This document shows, one piece after another, positions 27,796-36,373 of a stretch of 64,000 nucleotides of DNA. The stretch covers positions 2,376,789 to 2,440,788 of the forward strand of contig NZ_CM001776.1 in NCBI RefSeq assembly GCF_000332275.1, read 5' to 3'. Each line of letters starts with the position of its first letter. Position 1 is the first letter of the stretch. The translations under genes and the position numbers were made by a program. This DNA is from Synechococcus sp. PCC 7336. GTDB taxonomy: Bacteria; Cyanobacteriota; Cyanobacteriia; Thermostichales; PCC-7336. The notes below the pieces were generated by a model. It was not told where the DNA came from. It saw nothing but the letters and a program-made list of their open reading frames with translations, and did no database searches.

Positions 27796-29178
27796 CTATC
27801 TTCTCGATTGGCGTACAGTCTTGGCTGGAGCCTCTGGACTGAGTTCGTGGCTGCTGCGGTGGCCGTTTTCGTAGCGCAGAGCGCGTTTGGGGCCATGGAT
27901 GGGGTCTTCCACAATGATGGTTTGCTCGCGGCTTGCACCGAGGGAGACGATCGCGATCGGCACATCCATTAGATGGGCTAAAAACTTCAGGTAGTTGTAG
28001 GCCGCAGGGGGCAAATCCTCGGTGGAGCGACAGTGACTGGTAGAAGTGCGCCAACCGGGCAAGGTTTCGTAAATGGGCTTGCACTCGGCAAAAATGCGGG
28101 CATTGCTGGGGAAGTGGTCGATGCGCTGGCCGTCCCGCTCGTAGGCAACGCAGACCTTAATTTCGTCCAGTTGGTCGAGCACATCCAGTTTGGTAATGGC
28201 CAAACAATCGAGTCCGTTAACGCGCACCGCATAGCGACCGATGATGGCATCGAACCAACCGCAGCGGCGCTGGCGTCCGGTGGTGGTGCCAAACTCTGCC
28301 CCCATATGACAGAGGTAATTGCCCCGCTCGTCCAACAGTTCGGTGGGGAAAGGGCCTTCGCCCACGCGGGTGGTATAGGCTTTGGCCACGCCAATGACGC
28401 GATCGATCGTGGTGGGACCGACGCCCGCACCAATACAAGCACCACCGGCAATGGGATGGGAAGAGGTGACGTAGGGATAGGTGCCGTAATCGAGGTCGAG
28501 GAGGGTTCCCTGCGCCCCCTCGAACAGAACGTTCTTGCGCTCGCCGATCGCCTCGCTCAGTTTCAGCCCCACATCGGTCACGTAGGGACGCAGCCGCTCG
28601 GCATAACCCAAATACTCCTCAATCACACTGTCGGGATCGAGGGGCGATAGACCGTAGAGCTTTTCGAGCAATAAGTTTTTGTTGGGAATGGCCCAATTGA
28701 GCCGATCGCGCAGGAGATCGGGGTCCATCAAATCGAGCATGCGAATGCCGGTGCGATCGGCTTTATCCGCATAGGTGGGACCAATACCGCGCCCGGTGGT
28801 GCCAATTTTACGATCGCCCTTGCATTCTTCCGAGGCCAGATCGATCGAGCGGTGGTAGGGCAAGGTGACGTGGGCGGTTTCAGCAATAAACAGATTGTCG
28901 GTGGAAACCCCCAGACTGTGGAGCTGGTCGATTTCCCCCAACAGGATGCTGGGATCGATGACGGTGCCGCTGGCGATCGCGCACTGCTTGTCGGGGTACA
29001 AAATGCCTGAGGGGATGAGGTGCAGCTTAAAAGTGCGATCGTCGACCACCACTGTATGGCCTGCATTCACTCCCCCCTGATAGCGCACCACGACATCGGC
29101 GTTTTCGCTCAGCAGATCGGTGATCTTGCCTTTCCCTTCGTCGCCCCACTGAGCGCCGATCACAACTACATTGGCCAA
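27796..29178 (-). CDS. purA: Adenylosuccinate synthetase
   Basis: This condenses IMP with aspartate, using GTP, in the first committed step of AMP synthesis. It has 460 residues. The N-terminal [11 protein letters not shown] is the GTP-binding loop, followed by [10 protein letters not shown] with the catalytic His. Further segments are [46 protein letters not shown] and AITKLDVLD. The last 25 or so residues ([23 protein letters not shown]) extend beyond the usual end, which is about 430-435 residues. They may be a lineage-specific tail or the product of a lost stop codon. The gene is convergent with the sigma-factor gene. Confidence 0.96.
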   Translation of the reverse strand: MANVVVIGAQWGDEGKGKITDLLSENADVVVRYQGGVNAGHTVVVDDRTFKLHLIPSGILYPDKQCAIASGTVIDPSILLGEIDQLHSLGVSTDNLFIAETAHVTLPYHRSIDLASEECKGDRKIGTTGRGIGPTYADKADRTGIRMLDLMDPDLLRDRLNWAIPNKNLLLEKLYGLSPLDPDSVIEEYLGYAERLRPYVTDVGLKLSEAIGERKNVLFEGAQGTLLDLDYGTYPYVTSSHPIAGGACIGAGVGPTTIDRVIGVAKAYTTRVGEGPFPTELLDERGNYLCHMGAEFGTTTGRQRRCGWFDAIIGRYAVRVNGLDCLAITKLDVLDQLDEIKVCVAYERDGQRIDHFPSNARIFAECKPIYETLPGWRTSTSHCRSTEDLPPAAYNYLKFLAHLMDVPIAIVSLGASREQTIIVEDPIHGPKRALRYENGHRSSHELSPEAPAKTVRQSRR

Positions 29179-29313
29179 AGGTTACGTTTCTCCAGTCAAA
29201 CCATACAGCGTCAGCCGCGCATGCCATCTTGCGAGGGCTTCTTAAGGCGCAAGTGCAAATCCTAACAGCGTCTAAAAAGAGGTGTCAAACGAGTGTGAAC
29301 GAATGTGTCGGGC

Positions 29314-29802
29314 CTATTTCACTCCCAACAATTCCACCTCAAACGTCAGCGTGGCATTCGGGGGAATGACACCACCGGCTCCGCGACTGCCGTAGGCTAA
29401 ATCGGGGGGGATCGTCAACTTGCGCTTGCCGCCCACCTTCATGCTGGAGACGCCTTCGTCCCAGCCCTTAATGACTTGACCGATACCAATGGTGAACTCA
29501 AAGGGACGGTTGCGCCGGACGGAGCTATCGAAGATGGTGCCATCGTCCAGCGTGCCAGTGTAATGGACGGTAACGGCTTGACCGGGTTCGGGGCTGGGGC
29601 CATCCCCTTCAACTAAATCGACATATTGCAGGCCAGATTCGGTGGTGGTGGTCATTAATTCGCCTGAGGTGGAGTTCTCGGGGGCACTGGCCGATACCGG
29701 TAGAAGATCTGCGGCATTACCTTGGGCCAATACAGGGTAGGGAGCTAGCCAGACAAACGCGGCCGAGCAGAGGGCAAAGCACAGAGTGAGAACGGCTTTC
29801 AT
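29314..29802 (-). CDS. Secreted FKBP-type peptidyl-prolyl cis-trans isomerase
   Basis: This has 162 residues from the ATG at 29802 ([27 protein letters not shown]). It has a clear signal peptide, cleaved near residue 26, so it should act in the periplasm or thylakoid lumen. A Ser/Thr-rich linker follows. The single FKBP domain starts at [14 protein letters not shown] and has the active-site segments [48 protein letters not shown] and [14 protein letters not shown]. This matches the cyanobacterial and chloroplast-lumen FKBPs. The longer in-frame ORF to 29853 would hide the signal peptide and was not used. Confidence 0.93.
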   Translation of the reverse strand: MKAVLTLCFALCSAAFVWLAPYPVLAQGNAADLLPVSASAPENSTSGELMTTTTESGLQYVDLVEGDGPSPEPGQAVTVHYTGTLDDGTIFDSSVRRNRPFEFTIGIGQVIKGWDEGVSSMKVGGKRKLTIPPDLAYGSRGAGGVIPPNATLTFEVELLGVK

Positions 29803-30067
29803 GAAACGGCTGGGAGTAAAGAACGCTGTTATGAGGTTTGCCCGAACAGTCAAGGCGATCGCAGGCCCGCGTCAGACAAGCCCCCACACAGTATACGACA
29901 GTCGGTACAGACGCCAGTTGATAGAGGAGTCCAGCAATGAACGGTACTGAAATAAGGGCATAGAAAAAGGCTCCAAGGCTTGATATGAGAGAATCTCAGC
30001 CTGAAGAGCCCCAAACAAATTATCCCCACGATGCCGATAGAAGCCTGCGCAATGCGGTCGATCGCCT

Positions 30068-30664
30068 TCACGACTGTTCGAGTTGTGCCTCCAGTTCGGC
30101 AATCCGCTGTTGCAAAGGAGCTAGCTTGCAAGCCACATCTCGCTCCGAATATTTGAGGGGAATGTGCTGCGGACAGTTCCAATCCAGCGCTTCCACATGT
30201 ATGAGGATGGCTCGTGCTACCTCAGCAGGATAATCGGGATCGGCCAGACGAGCCAGCAGTTCGGGATTGTCTTCCACCACCTCGGCTCGACCCCACAGTT
30301 TGAGGCGACGGCGATGGGCGTAGTCCATCAGAAATAAAAAGACGCGATCGTTGCGGGAGAGATTGCCAACTGTGATGTATTGCAAGTTGCCCTGAAAGTC
30401 GGCAAATCCGAGGGTTTTCTCGTCCAGAATTTTGAGAAAGCCAACGGGACCGCCGCGAAATTGAATGTAGGGCCAGCCATCTTCCCCCACGGTACTCAAG
30501 TAAAAACTATCCCGCTCGACGATAAACTGAGAAGCTTTTTCATTGATGTCGTCGTTGGCGGGACCGTTCGCCACAAACCGCTCGTAGGTTTCCCGCGAGC
30601 CGAGGCGGGTTTGGGTGGCTTTGACGGCGGGTGTGAAGGCGATATCGGCGAATTTTCGAGGCAT
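30068..30664 (-). CDS. Pyridoxamine 5'-phosphate oxidase-like flavin protein
   Basis: This 198-residue protein belongs to the split-barrel FMN family. Characteristic segments are INEKASQFIVERDSFYLSTVGEDGWPYIQFRGGP (strands and FMN site), LGFADFQGNLQYITVGNLSRNDRVFLFLMDY and RRRLKLWGRAEVVED. The C-terminus is a short coiled coil (APLQQRIAELEAQLEQ). The relatives are usually annotated as PNPOx-family proteins of unknown substrate, not the vitamin B6 enzyme. GGGAGG lies 5 bases before the ATG. It is the last gene of a three-gene minus-strand run divergent from a tetR gene, which suggests a stress or detoxification role. Confidence 0.85.
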   Translation of the reverse strand: MPRKFADIAFTPAVKATQTRLGSRETYERFVANGPANDDINEKASQFIVERDSFYLSTVGEDGWPYIQFRGGPVGFLKILDEKTLGFADFQGNLQYITVGNLSRNDRVFLFLMDYAHRRRLKLWGRAEVVEDNPELLARLADPDYPAEVARAILIHVEALDWNCPQHIPLKYSERDVACKLAPLQQRIAELEAQLEQS

Positions 30665-30741
30665 GGGACACCTCCCGATGCAGTGAGGGTGAGGAATAAA
30701 AGCAAAAAGAATTAGGAGGGGTCAGAGGACCCCTGTGCCAA

Positions 30742-31365
30742 TTACACTCCAACAGTGTCGGGTGCGGGGATGCTTCTCATACCGACAAAGCCTGGGAGAT
30801 GGCGAATGCGATCGATCCAGGCGCGGATGTTAGGGTAGTCATCTAGAGAAATATGACCGTCTGGGGCGAGGGCAATGTAGGGGAACGCAGCGATGTCGGC
30901 GATGGTGGGGGTGTCGGTGGCGAGCCAGTCGCGATCGCTTAAATGCTGTTCGATCGCCTCCAAAATAAAGGCTGATTTTTGAGCTGCCATCTCAATATCG
31001 ATGGTTTTGACTCCGAACAGGTGGAAGAGTCGGGCGAATTCCGGGCCTTGGCGAATTTCGCCACTGGTGGTGGAGAGCCAGCGGGTGACTGCACTGAGAG
31101 AAAAGGCATCGAGGGGCAACCAAGACTCATTACCGTATTTGCGGGCTAGATAGACCAAAATGGCTTGAGCATCTAGGATGACTTCTTCTCCGTCGACCAG
31201 AGCGGGTACTTGGCCGAAGGGATTGATGGCGAGATACTCGGGGGATTTGTGCTCTCCTTTCATCAGATCTACGGTTTTGACTTCGCGATCGAGGCCGAGC
31301 AGCGACAGGAATAGACGGGCTTTATAGCTGTTGCCAGAAAGGGGGTGGCTGTATAGAACAATCAT
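30742..31365 (-). CDS. Glutathione S-transferase family protein
   Basis: This 207-residue protein has the N-terminal thioredoxin-like domain starting IVLYSHPLSGNSYKARLFLSLLG, where Ser takes the catalytic position. It has the glutathione-site INPFGQVPALVDG and LDAQAILVYLARKYG, and the C-terminal helical domain with LATDTPTIADIAAFPYIAL. These enzymes conjugate or reduce electrophiles with glutathione in the cytoplasm. AGGAG lies seven bases before the ATG. It is the middle gene of the run (45 bases after the DUF1348 gene, 77 bases before the PNPOx-like gene). Confidence 0.93.
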   Translation of the reverse strand: MIVLYSHPLSGNSYKARLFLSLLGLDREVKTVDLMKGEHKSPEYLAINPFGQVPALVDGEEVILDAQAILVYLARKYGNESWLPLDAFSLSAVTRWLSTTSGEIRQGPEFARLFHLFGVKTIDIEMAAQKSAFILEAIEQHLSDRDWLATDTPTIADIAAFPYIALAPDGHISLDDYPNIRAWIDRIRHLPGFVGMRSIPAPDTVGV

Positions 31366-31410
31366 GGAGTTTCTCCTAAGGGATGGGTGAGGGTGAAGCG
31401 ACGGGCCGGC

Positions 31411-31839
31411 CTAGGCTTTGCGCTCCCAACGAAATTTGCGCTCGGATTCTGAGATGGGAACGTCATTGATGCTGGCTTCTCGCCGTTGCATCAAGCCATT
31501 GGGGGCAAATTCCCATTGCTCGTTGCCGTAGGCGCGATACCAGAAGTCGCCATCGTCGTGCCATTCGTACTCAAAACGCACCGAAATGCGGTTGTCGGTA
31601 AAACTCCACAACTCTTTTTTGAGTCGATAATCGAGTTCTTTAGTCCACTTTCGCTGCAGGAATTCTTTGATTTTTTCGCGTCCGCGAAAGAATTCCGCTC
31701 GATTTCTCCATACAGAGTCTTCGGTATAGGCCAAACAGACTCGTTCGGGGTCGCGGGTATTCCAGGCATCTTCTGCTGCCTGGACTTTGGCCTTCGCACT
31801 TTCCAGGGTGAACGGCGGATAAGGGGGTTTTCCTTCCAT
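31411..31839 (-). CDS. DUF1348/NTF2-like protein
   Basis: This 142-residue protein starts at the ATG at 31839, with AGAGG about eight bases upstream. An in-frame ATG nine codons earlier is less well placed. The NTF2-like fold is seen in [36 protein letters not shown], then [11 protein letters not shown] and [23 protein letters not shown], which are DUF1348 hallmarks. The function of DUF1348 proteins is unknown. It is the first gene after the TetR operator region, reading away from it, so it is the best candidate for direct repression by the TetR protein. Confidence 0.85.
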   Translation of the reverse strand: MEGKPPYPPFTLESAKAKVQAAEDAWNTRDPERVCLAYTEDSVWRNRAEFFRGREKIKEFLQRKWTKELDYRLKKELWSFTDNRISVRFEYEWHDDGDFWYRAYGNEQWEFAPNGLMQRREASINDVPISESERKFRWERKA

Positions 31840-31963
31840 CAATGACCTCTTTTGAAACGATCGCAAGTTGTTCGGACCAATACAGTTTGGGGCAGCTCGG
31901 GCCTGGAAAATGGCAATTGAGGGTCATCTGCTGGCCAAATTTAGATTTCCTTGTCAGGCTTGT

Positions 31964-32009
31964 ACCGAACGTTCAGTCCAATTTAAAAATACCGAACGTT
32001 CAGTATACT
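31964..32009. promoter_or_regulatory. Two TetR-type operator boxes and a -10 element between divergent genes
   Basis: ACCGAACGTTCAGT occurs at 31964-31977 and again, identical, at 31991-32004. The centre-to-centre distance is 27 bases. Each box is a near-palindrome around GAACGTTC. The second box runs into a possible -10 hexamer TATACT (32004-32009) of the tetR promoter, nine bases before the ATG at 32018. Repressor binding would block this promoter and, if the opposite promoter lies nearby, the divergent DUF1348-GST-PNPOx run. Confidence 0.78.
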
Positions 32010-32017
32010 GTCAATAG

Positions 32018-32608
32018 ATGCTCTTGAATTCGTTAGCAATGTCGAAGCAGCAGGCGATCGCTCAATTAGTACCCGTCTTTCGTCGCTATGGCTACGAGGG
32101 GGCCACGCTGTCGCGACTCTCGCAGGCGTCGGGTCTGGGTCGAGCGAGTCTTTACCATTACTTTCCAGAGGGCAAAGAGGAGATGGCGGCGGCGGTGTTG
32201 CAGTATGTCAACCGCTGGTTTGCCGAGACGGTGTTGGCTCCGTTAAAGGGGGACGGAGAACCGGGCGATCGCCTGCGGGCGATGAGCGAGGGTTTGGCGG
32301 AGTTTTATCGCCATGGCGAGGAGACTTGTTTGCTGTCGGCGATGTCGTTGGGAGAGGCGGACGATTTGTTTCACGCTCAACTGCAAGAGGCAATGGCGGC
32401 GTGGATGGGGGCGATCGCTAAAGTATTGCAGGAGGCAGGATTGTCTCCCGAGCTGGCTCGACAGCGGGCAGAAGGATCGGTGATGCAGATTCAAGGGGCG
32501 TTGGTGGTGGCGCGGGTGATGGGGGATATGACTGCGTTCGAACGGGCGATTCAACGCCTACCGGTCATGCTGTTAGAGCGTGATTGGGATGGTTTCACAG
32601 AATCTTGA
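32018..32608 (+). CDS. TetR-family transcriptional repressor
   Basis: This 196-residue protein has a helix-turn-helix near the N-terminus, with YGYEGATLSRLSQASGLGRASLYHYFPEGKEEM, the normal TetR signature. The rest is a helical ligand-binding domain with no identifiable inducer. The ATG at 32018 is only nine bases after the possible -10 box. The ATG at 32039 (MSKQQAIAQLV) is the more usual distance and also gives a full HTH, so the start is uncertain. It diverges from the DUF1348-GST-PNPOx genes and is flanked by two identical operator boxes, so it probably controls itself and them. Confidence 0.88.
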   Translation: MLLNSLAMSKQQAIAQLVPVFRRYGYEGATLSRLSQASGLGRASLYHYFPEGKEEMAAAVLQYVNRWFAETVLAPLKGDGEPGDRLRAMSEGLAEFYRHGEETCLLSAMSLGEADDLFHAQLQEAMAAWMGAIAKVLQEAGLSPELARQRAEGSVMQIQGALVVARVMGDMTAFERAIQRLPVMLLERDWDGFTES

Positions 32609-32734
32609 AAGTTGCATTTAAATTGAGTGGGGGATTTAGGGGACTGAGTGCAATGTCTGAAAACTCCAGGTTTCAATATAGATGAGGTTTAGCCCGAGCC
32701 TGCGGCAGGTTCGCCTCTTGCACTTGCTGATAAA

Positions 32735-33169
32735 CTACGCCTCTGGCAGCCAGTTATCGTCCAGTATTTGTTCCACTGAGTAAGGACAGTCTAGAGGGAA
32801 TTTTTCGATACTGAGTCCAGTTTGCTTTGCTGCATAGCGGCGAGCATCTTCATAATCCTCAGCAAGTCGTATGGCTGGAAACGTTTTTAAACTAGGGCTG
32901 TCTTTCAAGATTTTATAAATCTGGACCCGTCCGTCGTTGCTAAAATCCAGCCAACTATCTGTTCGTCGCTGTGGCTGGTATTGCCATTTCAAGAGATGAA
33001 TCAGAATTCGCTCTAACTGACTGCTAAGAGCTCTACGTTCGCTCTTACCCAAGTCTTCCACCTCTTCAATGAGATGCTCTAAGTCAAGCTCGTGCCATCG
33101 TTTTTCTCGCAGGAGTCGAGCAGTTTCTCGAGCCCAGCAATTGAAGTCAGTGTCGTAGCCACCAGTCAT
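32735..33169 (-). CDS. DUF29-domain protein
   Basis: This 144-residue protein shows the DUF29 pattern: YDTDFNCWARETARLLREKRWHELDLEHLIEEVEDLGKSERRALSSQLERILIHLLKWQYQPQRR, then a downstream SW. DUF29 proteins are small, often duplicated in cyanobacteria and of unknown function. They are sometimes found near mobile or toxin-type genes. It is followed on the same strand by nothing within 120 bases. Upstream there are 267 bases up to the TIR-like pair, in which no gene was recognised. Confidence 0.85.
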   Translation of the reverse strand: MTGGYDTDFNCWARETARLLREKRWHELDLEHLIEEVEDLGKSERRALSSQLERILIHLLKWQYQPQRRTDSWLDFSNDGRVQIYKILKDSPSLKTFPAIRLAEDYEDARRYAAKQTGLSIEKFPLDCPYSVEQILDDNWLPEA

Positions 33170-33436
33170 ACGATTGCGTCTTTCCTTTCAGACAATTCTG
33201 CCTCTTGCTTTGCTCGTATAGATTTCAATTCACATCATTCCTATCTAAACTTGCGCTTAATATTGTCCGAGACTGTTGCACCGTCTAGCCTACTGCTATT
33301 GTTTTTAGGGCGAATCCTTTTGAAGCTTACCGCTCTGGGACGAAAGCCAAACGTCTATCCTCCTCATCGCGACGATTTCGGTGGCTTCAGAGATGATTTT
33401 TGGAAGCAGGAATTCACGCAGAGACGCTTCATCTGC

Positions 33437-33973
33437 TCAGTCGGGAAGACCTTCGAAGCGCTCTCCGCGGATTGCCCGAGTCTGAAACTCCTCAAGGGAC
33501 GCCGCAGTGTAGTTTGAGTCGGCTGTACCATTGAATTCTTGGAGGATCGAGAGCGCGCGATCGTACAGATCTCGGTATCCAGAACCAAAGACATGCTTCA
33601 CGGCATTGTCCAGTCTCGCCAGCAGCTCCTGGTGTCTAGCCAGGTCGTATTGGATGTATTCAAACTGGCGAACGTCAACGGGTGCCTTTTCCGGCTCGTC
33701 CTGAGTCAAGAAAATGATAGGCTTCCGGTTTGCCCGCACGATACCCAACTCATAAAAAACGTTGGGATTGGGATATGAAATATCCCCAATAATGAGATCG
33801 GCTTCCTGGATTTCTGATTCGATCTTATCCATGAGTGCCTTTGTAAGAACGCTTGTGTCCCCACGGCGAACCTGCAGTCCGTGCCGATCCTCCAAGTAGA
33901 GCTGAAGGTAAAGGAAAAAGAAGTTCAGCTCCGGACGGAAGGGCATGATGACAAAGCAGATCCGCGTACTCAT
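33437..33973 (-). CDS. TIR/nucleoside 2-deoxyribosyltransferase-like protein, second of a pair
   Basis: This 178-residue protein starts CFVIMPFRPELN, a beta-strand with the typical R/D-rich loop. It then has RRGDTSVLTKALMDKIESEIQEADLIIGDIS, then the conserved NPNVFYELGIVRANRKPIIFL. The Glu in FYELG corresponds to the catalytic Glu of deoxyribosyltransferase and TIR-type NAD hydrolases. The last 45 residues are a polar helical tail. The start overlaps the stop of the upstream paralogue (ATGA at 33970-33973), a sign of co-translation. Families with this fold include NAD-cleaving immune effectors, but no biochemical role can be assigned from sequence. Confidence 0.7.
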   Translation of the reverse strand: MSTRICFVIMPFRPELNFFFLYLQLYLEDRHGLQVRRGDTSVLTKALMDKIESEIQEADLIIGDISYPNPNVFYELGIVRANRKPIIFLTQDEPEKAPVDVRQFEYIQYDLARHQELLARLDNAVKHVFGSGYRDLYDRALSILQEFNGTADSNYTAASLEEFQTRAIRGERFEGLPD

Positions 33974-34386
33974 CGGGTCGTTTCGAGACGACTCTGCATC
34001 GCGCGCACGAGCTTTTCGAGTCGCATCTCTAGTTCTAAGAGGTTTTGGGGATTGTATGTGATGTACTGATAGCCCAGTAGATCGCTGGGAAAACTTCCGT
34101 TACCTTCCGTGCTGACGAGGATAACGATCGGTTTGCGCAGACTATGTGCTACCCCCAGTTCGAAGAAAACATTAGGGTTTGCTTCTGACAAGTCAGCGAT
34201 GATGAAATCGCTCCTACGCAGAGATTCCAACCTCTCGTCAGAACCTCGAGCGCCAGCGACAAACTCTTGGGGTAAAACAGCCACCACAGCCATACGTTCG
34301 AGAACCTCAACGATTAGACTCCTGATGCGATCCTGAGAACGCCCGTAAGGTATCAAGACGAGGCATCTAGAAGTGTCCATCTTCAC
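33970..34386 (-). CDS. TIR/nucleoside 2-deoxyribosyltransferase-like protein, first of a pair
   Basis: This 138-residue protein is a paralogue of the next gene. It starts with CLVLIPYGRSQDRIRSLIVEVLE and contains SLRRSDFIIADLSEANPNVFFELGVAHSLRKPIVILVS, the same NPNVF(F/Y)ELG signature. It is smaller than its partner and lacks the C-terminal tail. GTG at 34386 is chosen because AAAGGG lies eight bases upstream; the ATG at 34380 is also possible. It is the promoter-proximal gene and overlaps its partner by four bases. It could be a sensor or effector of a two-protein system, but this is inference. Confidence 0.68.
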   Translation of the reverse strand: MKMDTSRCLVLIPYGRSQDRIRSLIVEVLERMAVVAVLPQEFVAGARGSDERLESLRRSDFIIADLSEANPNVFFELGVAHSLRKPIVILVSTEGNGSFPSDLLGYQYITYNPQNLLELEMRLEKLVRAMQSRLETTR

Positions 34387-34476
34387 ATCTCATCCCTTTG
34401 CAGCTCGTGCAGCCTAACTCACGTAGAGGAAAAATTCCCACCTAACCGGTGTCTAGCTTTAAAAGCATTCTGGCTT

Positions 34477-34508
34477 TTAGTTATAGACAAAGTTAGTTAT
34501 AGACAAAG
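34477..34508. repeat. 16-bp tandem duplication
   Basis: TTAGTTATAGACAAAG occurs twice in direct succession (34477-34492 and 34493-34508). It sits between the 3' end of flv1 and the start of the TIR-like pair. A small hairpin TAAAAGC-ATTCTG-GCTTTTA (34460-34479) overlaps its left end. Confidence 0.85.
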
Positions 34509-34518
34509 TCGGACTCGG

Positions 34519-36258
34519 TTAATAGTGAGTGCCAGTTTGACGGTAGTGCAGTGCTGCCTTGCCATCGGCATCTAACAAATCTCCTGCCTCAACAACACTG
34601 TAAACAACCCAATGGTCGCCACATTCCATCCGCTGCTCGACCCGACACTCCAAGTAGGCCAAACCATCCGACAAAATTGGCGTGCCATCCTCAGCCTCGG
34701 CAGACTCCACCCCCTCAAACCGGTCCTCCCCCGGACCAAAGGGTTTGAGAAAATGCTTCATCAGTGGAATGTACTTGCCCTCGGCCAAAATATTGAGCAC
34801 AAACGTATCGCCCGGAAACAGCAGCGACTCGATCGCCCGATCCTTCGCCACCGCCACCGTCAACCCCGGCGGATCGAACGTCGCCTGCGACACCCAAGAG
34901 GCCAACATTGCACTCGAAGCGCTCTCCCGTTTGGCCGTCACCACGCACAAACTGCCAATAATGCGACCCACCGCCTGCTCCACATTCGTCGCCGGTTGAC
35001 GAGCCGCCTTGGTCTTCTGCTTCAGCCCCTTCTTCAGCGCCTGCCCGAAATCAGTGCCCAATTCCTCGCACTTCTGCAACATCGCCGCATCCGGCGTAAA
35101 CTTCACCGACAGCGGCTCGAACCCAAACAGATAGCCAGCATCCCGTAACTTGTTCGCAATAATGTCCACCGCTTCGCCACTCCAACCGTAGGAGCCAAAT
35201 ACCCCCACGAGCTGTTCTTTACTCGCTATAGACAGCGCCGTGCCCAAAGCCGTTTGAACCGGCGTCGGCGCGTGTCCGCCCAAGGTGGGAGAACCGAAAA
35301 TGAAACCGGAGGTTTTCTCCAGCACTGACTTAATCTCCTCAGTGGAGGCAAATTCGCAGTTGATCGATTCCACCGTCACGCCAGCTTTGGCAATGCCCCG
35401 CCCGATCGCCTGGGCCATTGTGGCCGTATTGCCATAAGCCGAGGCATAAATCACCGCCGCCGACAGCATTTGCGTCGATTGAACCCGATTCCACTCGCGA
35501 TAGCTTTGGGTGAGGGGAGTCAAACCGTAGCGTACTAACGGGCCGTGACCGGGGGCATAGCCTTTAATCTCGAACGACTCGAAGCGATCGAGTGCCGCAT
35601 CCACCTGGCGGGCTTGGGTGGCCATGAGACTGTCGTAGTAATAGCGGCGATCGCTCTCGTACACCTTCCAGCCTTCATCCCACACTTGGTCGCCGCAGAC
35701 GTGCGCGCCAAACAATTTATCGGTGAAGAGGATCTGCGTGGCTGGGTCGTAGGTGGCCATGCCATCTGGCCATTTGGGGGTGGGGATCGGGCAAAACTCA
35801 AGCCGGTGGCCTTGACCCAAGTCGAGGATGTCGCCCCGTTTGACGGCGCGGATGTTGACCTCTGCCGTGAATTCTTCTTTCTCAAATAGTTGTGGCAGTT
35901 GCTTGGCGGCAGGTGTGGAGCACAGCACCTCGATTTGAGGAGCGCGTTCGAGCAATTGAATCAGGGTTTTGACACGGTTGGGGTTGATGTGGCCCAAGAC
36001 AACCAGATCGATCGCCTTCAGCTCCACCAATTGCTCTAGGGTCTCTAAAAAAATCTCGCTGAAAGACTCGCCAGGAGGATCGATTAGGGCAGTACGATCG
36101 GCTTGAATCAAAAAGGAATTCGCTGTCGTCCCCTTTTGCAGCGCATATTCGATCTCGAATTTGAGCCGCTCCCAAGTTCGCGATCGCAACGCAAAGGTAT
36201 TTTTGAGCAGAAACAGCTTTTGAACGTCACGCTGCTGTTTGGGCAGAGAAGCAATCAC
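34519..36258 (-). CDS. flv1: Flavodiiron protein Flv1-type
   Basis: Flv1 and Flv3 reduce oxygen to water at photosystem I using NADPH/ferredoxin electrons. This has 579 residues with an N-terminal metallo-beta-lactamase-like part, a flavodoxin part (about 265-410, starting SAAVIYASAYGNTATMAQAI) and a C-terminal flavin reductase part. The diiron motif reads GHINPNR instead of HxExDH, and the next ligand position reads PKWPDG (Lys for His). GHGP is kept. These changes are typical of Flv1. The GTG start has AGGAG about nine bases upstream. It lies 115 bases after flv3 on the same strand, so the pair is probably one operon. Confidence 0.93.
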   Translation of the reverse strand: MIASLPKQQRDVQKLFLLKNTFALRSRTWERLKFEIEYALQKGTTANSFLIQADRTALIDPPGESFSEIFLETLEQLVELKAIDLVVLGHINPNRVKTLIQLLERAPQIEVLCSTPAAKQLPQLFEKEEFTAEVNIRAVKRGDILDLGQGHRLEFCPIPTPKWPDGMATYDPATQILFTDKLFGAHVCGDQVWDEGWKVYESDRRYYYDSLMATQARQVDAALDRFESFEIKGYAPGHGPLVRYGLTPLTQSYREWNRVQSTQMLSAAVIYASAYGNTATMAQAIGRGIAKAGVTVESINCEFASTEEIKSVLEKTSGFIFGSPTLGGHAPTPVQTALGTALSIASKEQLVGVFGSYGWSGEAVDIIANKLRDAGYLFGFEPLSVKFTPDAAMLQKCEELGTDFGQALKKGLKQKTKAARQPATNVEQAVGRIIGSLCVVTAKRESASSAMLASWVSQATFDPPGLTVAVAKDRAIESLLFPGDTFVLNILAEGKYIPLMKHFLKPFGPGEDRFEGVESAEAEDGTPILSDGLAYLECRVEQRMECGDHWVVYSVVEAGDLLDADGKAALHYRQTGTHY

Positions 36259-36373
36259 GACGACAATCTCCTGAGGTAAGGACGAATGGAGGTTCGGGGA
36301 GCGGCGAACCGAGCTGCAAAGGACAACGGTAAAATCAGCGATCTAGGCCGACTGGAGCTGGCTAAATGCCGGC

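Noticed and set aside
33092-33517. A 141-residue plus-strand frame across the DUF29 start and the intergenic region
   Set aside because: It is antisense to DUF29 and to the end of the TIR-like gene and has no recognised motif or ribosome site.
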